Source of the DNA: Candidatus Aciduliprofundum sp.
GTDB lineage: Archaea; Thermoplasmatota; Thermoplasmata; Thermoplasmatales; Aciduliprofundaceae
Reading direction: 5' to 3'
Assembly: GCA_015523135.1 (NCBI GenBank)
Contig: WAKY01000084.1
Span: forward strand, 1 to 25,884
DNA: 25,884 bases
The position numbers were made by a program, and so were the translations under genes. Under the pieces are notes generated by a model. That model ran no database searches. It had not been told where the DNA came from and saw only the letters and a list, made by a program, of their open reading frames with translations. Positions within the stretch are counted from its first letter, which is position 1, and the number at the start of each line of letters is the position of its first letter. Of this stretch, positions 22,521-25,884 are shown in pieces.

Positions 22521-23204
22521 ATGGCAAAGAGAAGGAAAACACCAGAAGAAGAGGAAAGAGAAATATTTGAGGAGCCAGAATTTGAGGTTAAGGAATTTTT
22601 GGTAAAAGAGATGAAGAAAGCCAAGGGGATAATAATAATTTTCATAATATCGCTGATATTGGGTATAATTTCCGGATACATTCAGGTGTATGTTAGTGTT
22701 TATCTTGCAGCTCTTTTGGGCTTTGCTGTACTTTTTCTTTTGAAACCTATTCTTTCAAAAATGAAGGTAGAATTTGCGGATAAGAAGACTTGGTTTTATG
22801 CAATTACAATGTTTCTTCTAATATGGTTCCTTGGATGGACGGTGGCGTTAAATCCTCCACTCAACGATATAAGCCCTCCCCAGGTGAGAAGTATACAAGT
22901 TTACAATGGAACAGCTTGGGTTGAAATATATTCTTCCTCCTCCGGAATTAATCAGAAAAACATAAACAAGCTTCATTGGGGGGGTGTGATGAGCTTGAGA
23001 GCGATTGTGACAGATAATGTAGCTGTGGACGAGGTTAAGATCAATGGACAAAAAGCCACTTTTAAGGATGGATACTATGTACTTTATAATGCAACTGTCA
23101 AAGGAAAAGTTGTAATAGAGGCATGGGATGTAAATGCGGTGCACTCACCAAACATAAATGAGCATTATACAAAGATTGAAATCACCGTTCCCACGGGAAC
23201 TTAA
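22521..23204 (+). CDS. Membrane protein with extracytoplasmic Ig-like domain, unknown function
   Basis: The 227 residues begin with an acidic cytoplasmic segment rich in Glu. Three hydrophobic helices follow (about 35-53, 55-75 and 88-108), then an outer domain of about 115 residues. That domain looks like a bacterial or archaeal Ig fold (RAIVTDNVAVDEVKINGQKA, then YVLYNATVKGKVVIEAWDVN). Such domains usually serve in adhesion or assembly at the cell surface. I do not recognise the full-length family. It follows tpiA by one base and its last 23 bases overlap the CCA-adding gene, tail to tail. Confidence 0.7.
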   Translation: MAKRRKTPEEEEREIFEEPEFEVKEFLVKEMKKAKGIIIIFIISLILGIISGYIQVYVSVYLAALLGFAVLFLLKPILSKMKVEFADKKTWFYAITMFLLIWFLGWTVALNPPLNDISPPQVRSIQVYNGTAWVEIYSSSSGINQKNINKLHWGGVMSLRAIVTDNVAVDEVKINGQKATFKDGYYVLYNATVKGKVVIEAWDVNAVHSPNINEHYTKIEITVPTGT

Positions 23205-24519
23205 AATCTAAGAATTTTGTAAGTTCTATCCTATCTAATTTTTCCATAAAATTCCAAATCTCTCCGAATTTCATCACATTTTTTAATTTATCAAACTCTT
23301 TTCCAAGCTTGTAATTTGACAGATTAATGGATATGACCCTTTCTATGGAAACGCTCTCTCTCTTAACTTCTACAAAAAAGCGATAGCCCTTAATGTAAGG
23401 ACCCCTTAAAGCCTTGCCCTTCCATCTTTTAATGAAATTCTTTGAATTTTGATGCCACACAGGAGGCCCCTCATGTATTTTCACTCTTGGCAAATTATTT
23501 TTTGCGAGCTCAATTATAAAATAAACTTTGGAATCTTGCACGATATAAAAGGAATTTATTACTCCAAAATCTTTCAATATCTTCGCTATTGCCTCCATTG
23601 TTCTGTTTATCTGAGGGTACAAGTTATCATCTATGATATTTGGTTTGGGGAATTCAAATACATAAAAGAAAGTTTTACGCTCATCTATTTTTTCTTTTAT
23701 TTTTTCATTGGATATTGGAGTAATTGGATTTGGGAAGAAGAAATTTTTGTTTGGTTTATCAATGTAGCTTCTTGAGGCGTGGATGAATAAGCTCTTGCTC
23801 TCCTCACTCACAGCAGAAGCAGCATTTCTATTTGGGTCAACAGGGTCTATAAACACCACAGGGTCTTTAAATTTCTTACCTCCTTCTCCTAAGCGCAGAT
23901 AAACTCTCTTTCTCCATCTTGCCACATTTTCCAAAACATTCTCAAAGTTATCATATTTTAAAATTAGCAACTCTGAAAGATAACCTGAGAAGCCATGGAT
24001 TTTTGCTTCTGCTCCATAAATTCCAATGCCCTTCAAAAAGGCTTTTAGAAGTCGAATTTCGTCTCTTTGCCCATCTTTCAAATTCTTTTTTATGTACTCT
24101 GTGTGAAATGGAGTTCTATCCACAGCGCTAATTTTCTCATCTGGCTTGTTTATCTTATAGCAAGGAACAATATCTACATCAAATCCATTGTACATGCCTC
24201 GCCAATAGGGATGTTCGGCATACTTTGCAAAACCATCTGGAATTATGCTCTTTCCTATATTTATACCCAAATTCTTTAATTCCTCTTTACTCACATCTTT
24301 TGGAAACCTTAGGAATATATCAATATCTGGATTTTTCAAGTATGTGCCCTTTGCAACGGAACCAACTAAAATTGCATCTCCCCCAATATTTCTCTTTTTT
24401 ATTTCTTCATTTGCTTTGTTAAGAAGAGAATTTGCAGTATCCCAAATTAATTTATCCTCCTCTTTTGTGGGCTTAACTCTGCGAAGAACATAATCCCTTA
24501 TCTCTTGCTCATTATGGAT
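23182..24519 (-). CDS. cca: CCA-adding enzyme (archaeal class I tRNA nucleotidyltransferase), start codon uncertain
   Basis: This enzyme adds or repairs the 3' CCA of tRNA without a template. It shows the nucleotidyltransferase signature GSVAKGTYLKNPDIDIF with D65 and D67, and the third carboxylate D116 in FDVDIVPCYK. Next are AVDRTPFHTEYI and KAFLKGIGIYGAEAKIHGFSGYL, and then the body and tail domains. The family N-terminus is encoded up to about 24519, yet no ATG, GTG or TTG occurs in frame before a TTG at 24339, inside the active site. A GGAGG lies seven bases before an ATC at 24517-24519, which would give 445 residues, close to the family. The start is therefore a proposal. It overlaps the NAC gene. 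Confidence 0.9.
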   Translation of the reverse strand: MHNEQEIRDYVLRRVKPTKEEDKLIWDTANSLLNKANEEIKKRNIGGDAILVGSVAKGTYLKNPDIDIFLRFPKDVSKEELKNLGINIGKSIIPDGFAKYAEHPYWRGMYNGFDVDIVPCYKINKPDEKISAVDRTPFHTEYIKKNLKDGQRDEIRLLKAFLKGIGIYGAEAKIHGFSGYLSELLILKYDNFENVLENVARWRKRVYLRLGEGGKKFKDPVVFIDPVDPNRNAASAVSEESKSLFIHASRSYIDKPNKNFFFPNPITPISNEKIKEKIDERKTFFYVFEFPKPNIIDDNLYPQINRTMEAIAKILKDFGVINSFYIVQDSKVYFIIELAKNNLPRVKIHEGPPVWHQNSKNFIKRWKGKALRGPYIKGYRFFVEVKRESVSIERVISINLSNYKLGKEFDKLKNVMKFGEIWNFMEKLDRIELTKFLDFKFPWER

Positions 24520-24836
24520 ATTATCGCCTCCGCAGGCTCACCATTTGCCTCTTCCAATGCCTTCTTTGCCTCCTCCTCAGTGCATCCTGTCTGCTGCATA
24601 ACTAGCTGGATATCCTCTTCCGTATATGGCAACTCTTCCTTTTCCTCATTCTTATCTATCTTTTTCAATTCCCCAATGACTTGAAGCATTTTTTGACCTT
24701 GAATTTCCATAGCCATCACTTGGGGATCTTCCACCACATAATCGCCATCTCTGGCTTTAATTATCACTTCGTAAGCGTCAATCTCCTTTGCCTTGAGCTG
24801 CCTCATGAGCCTTCTCATTTCTCTTGGATTTATCAT
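24498..24836 (-). CDS. nac: Nascent polypeptide-associated complex protein (archaeal NAC)
   Basis: Archaeal NAC binds nascent chains at the ribosome exit as a homodimer. The 112-residue protein has an N-terminal MINPREMRRLMRQL segment. The NAC barrel follows (about 17-60; YEVIIKARDGDYVVEDPQVM), then a C-terminal UBA domain (YTEEDIQLVMQQTGCTEEEA onward). The ATG at 24836 fits family length. A TATA-like TTTTAATAT near 24862 suggests a leaderless transcript. An upstream TTG at 24896 is less likely. Its 3' end overlaps the presumed start of the CCA-adding gene, so the two are one translation-related operon. Confidence 0.93.
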   Translation of the reverse strand: MINPREMRRLMRQLKAKEIDAYEVIIKARDGDYVVEDPQVMAMEIQGQKMLQVIGELKKIDKNEEKEELPYTEEDIQLVMQQTGCTEEEAKKALEEANGEPAEAIISIMSKR

Positions 24837-24988
24837 AATGGGCAATTCCCTTGGAGATATTAAAATTTCTCCAAAATTCTCCAAAAGATTTTTCAAGTAA
24901 ATTTGAAAAAAATAAAGTTTATTTTACCATGTTCCTTACCAAAATAGCTAACAATTTGCTCAAAAAAATTAATTTATAGTGGAGTGAA

Positions 24989-25884
24989 ATGGATTATTTT
25001 ATGCAATTAAAGGAAGTTGTGGAAGGTTATGTGAATAGAGAGGACTGGAGAGTGCATGAGAATAGCAATACAGGGTATTCTTTCTCAGGCCTTATGTTGC
25101 ATGTAGCAGGTCATGCCATAGCAGAGTACACTTTGGAGCATGTATATCCTAAGGAGATTGCAGATGCGCATAGAAAGGGGTATTATCATATTCATGATTT
25201 ATCCTTTGGCATAATACCCTACTGTGCTGGATGGTATTTGAAAGATTTATTGCTTAGAGGATTTGGAGGCGTAACTGGCAAGATAAATGCAAAACCACCG
25301 AAACATCTTGATACTGCTGTTGCTCAGATGATAAATTTCTTAGGGACAATGCAAATGGAGTTTGCTGGGGCTCAGGCCTTTAGCAGTGTGGATACATACT
25401 TGGCTCCATTCATAAGGGCTGATAAGTTGAGTTATAAGGAAGTAAAGCAAAATATGCAGAGATTGATTTATGGCCTTAATATACCCTCACGCTGGGGCTC
25501 TCAAACACCATTTACAAATTTCACATTTGATATAGTACCTCCCGAGGACTTGGGCGAGGAGCATGCAGTGGTAGGTGGCAAAGAGTTGAGCAATACCTAT
25601 GGCGAGTATCAAGATGAGATGGATATGCTTAATCGTGCATTTATGGAGATTATGATGGAAGGTGATGCTAATGGACGCATATTCACATTTCCAATACCAA
25701 CTTACAATCTCCTCCCAGATTTTGATTGGGATGGTGAGATAGCTGATTTATTGTTTAAAATGACTGCTAAATATGGCACTCCCTACTTTCAGAATTACAT
25801 AGGTAGTGATTTGGATCCTCGTAGCATAAGGGCCATGTGCTGTCGTCTTCAATTGGACTTAAACGAATTGAGGAGCAGAGGAAA
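24989..25884 (+). CDS. nrdD: Anaerobic ribonucleoside-triphosphate reductase, 5' part (runs off the window)
   Basis: NrdD is the oxygen-sensitive, glycyl-radical class III reductase that makes deoxyribonucleotides in anaerobes. The first 298 residues include HENSNTGYSFSGLMLHVAG, the HIHDL motif, GAQAFSSVDTYLAPF, TPFTNFTFD, FPIPTYN and CCRLQLDL. The glycyl-radical end is outside the window. It begins after a close GGAGTG, with an in-frame stop only four codons upstream. So it lacks the N-terminal ATP-cone regulatory domain found in many relatives, which suggests different allosteric control or a cone encoded elsewhere. Confidence 0.95.
   Translation, partial: MDYFMQLKEVVEGYVNREDWRVHENSNTGYSFSGLMLHVAGHAIAEYTLEHVYPKEIADAHRKGYYHIHDLSFGIIPYCAGWYLKDLLLRGFGGVTGKINAKPPKHLDTAVAQMINFLGTMQMEFAGAQAFSSVDTYLAPFIRADKLSYKEVKQNMQRLIYGLNIPSRWGSQTPFTNFTFDIVPPEDLGEEHAVVGGKELSNTYGEYQDEMDMLNRAFMEIMMEGDANGRIFTFPIPTYNLLPDFDWDGEIADLLFKMTAKYGTPYFQNYIGSDLDPRSIRAMCCRLQLDLNELRSRG

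Noticed and set aside
22171..22681. Minus-strand frames opposite tpiA
   Set aside because: Shadows of the real gene; the plus-strand product has all catalytic residues of triosephosphate isomerase.
23182..24339. CCA-adding enzyme starting at the TTG at 24339
   Set aside because: That start falls inside the catalytic GSVAKGTYLKNPDIDIF motif, removing the glycine-serine part of the active site.
1..25884. CRISPR array, insertion sequence or integrated element ends
   Set aside because: No regularly spaced direct repeats, transposase frames, terminal inverted repeats or tRNA-associated attachment sites were seen by eye.

Overview
The window looks like a compact, AT-rich euryarchaeal chromosome. 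The evidence is the set of archaeal genes: RadB, FEN1 with a C-terminal PCNA box, the large clamp-loader subunit, archaeal NAC with a UBA domain, class I CCA-adding enzyme, SPOUT methylase Trm56, a separate GMP synthetase ATP-pyrophosphatase subunit, short archaeal triosephosphate isomerase, pyruvoyl arginine decarboxylase and branched-polyamine synthase. Many start codons also lie about 26 bp below a TATA-like box, as in leaderless archaeal transcripts. The branched-polyamine gene points to a thermophile. My best guess is a Thermoplasmatota/DHVE2 (Aciduliprofundum-like) archaeon; that is an inference from gene style, not a search result.

Layout. 1-720: 5' part of diphthamide gene dph2 (minus strand) and a GC-rich foldable element. 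767-3094: a small membrane protein facing a minus-strand group (Lrp-type RAM domain and small membrane protein; purE and guaA ATPase subunit). 3149-4877: radB-fen1 repair pair. 5079-6891: small membrane protein facing an operon of winged-helix regulator, membrane protein and trm56. 6892-9282: an accessory block with two HEPN-type genes (R-x4-H motifs) and a 36-codon gene. The larger HEPN gene is split by a frameshift at a run of seven A. 9444-14364: an FAD disulfide reductase facing a very large PAS/GAF histidine kinase that also carries a one-base frameshift, inside its ATPase domain. 14500-16441: polyamine operon speD-bpsA-pdaD. 16543-18385: DEAD-box helicase, zinc-ribbon protein and a small unknown. 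18443-19978: NfeD/SPFH membrane pair. 20103-23204: a 37-aa gene, rfcL, a second 37-aa gene under tandem palindromes, tpiA and a membrane protein. 23182-24836: NAC and CCA-adding enzyme. 24989-end: 5' part of anaerobic ribonucleotide reductase nrdD.

How genes work together. PdaD makes agmatine, SpeD makes the aminopropyl donor, and BpsA uses that donor to branch spermidine. RadB, FEN1 and RfcL belong to replication and repair, PurE and GuaA-B to purine synthesis, Trm56 and CCA transferase to tRNA maturation, Dph2 and NAC to translation. The SPFH/NfeD pair is a membrane-microdomain module.

All six convergent gene pairs overlap or abut at their 3' ends (from 23 bp overlap to 1 bp gap). The most system-like novelty is the HEPN block, with a possible switchable frameshift. 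I saw no tRNA, rRNA, CRISPR array or insertion sequence, and no gene-free stretch longer than 300 bp.
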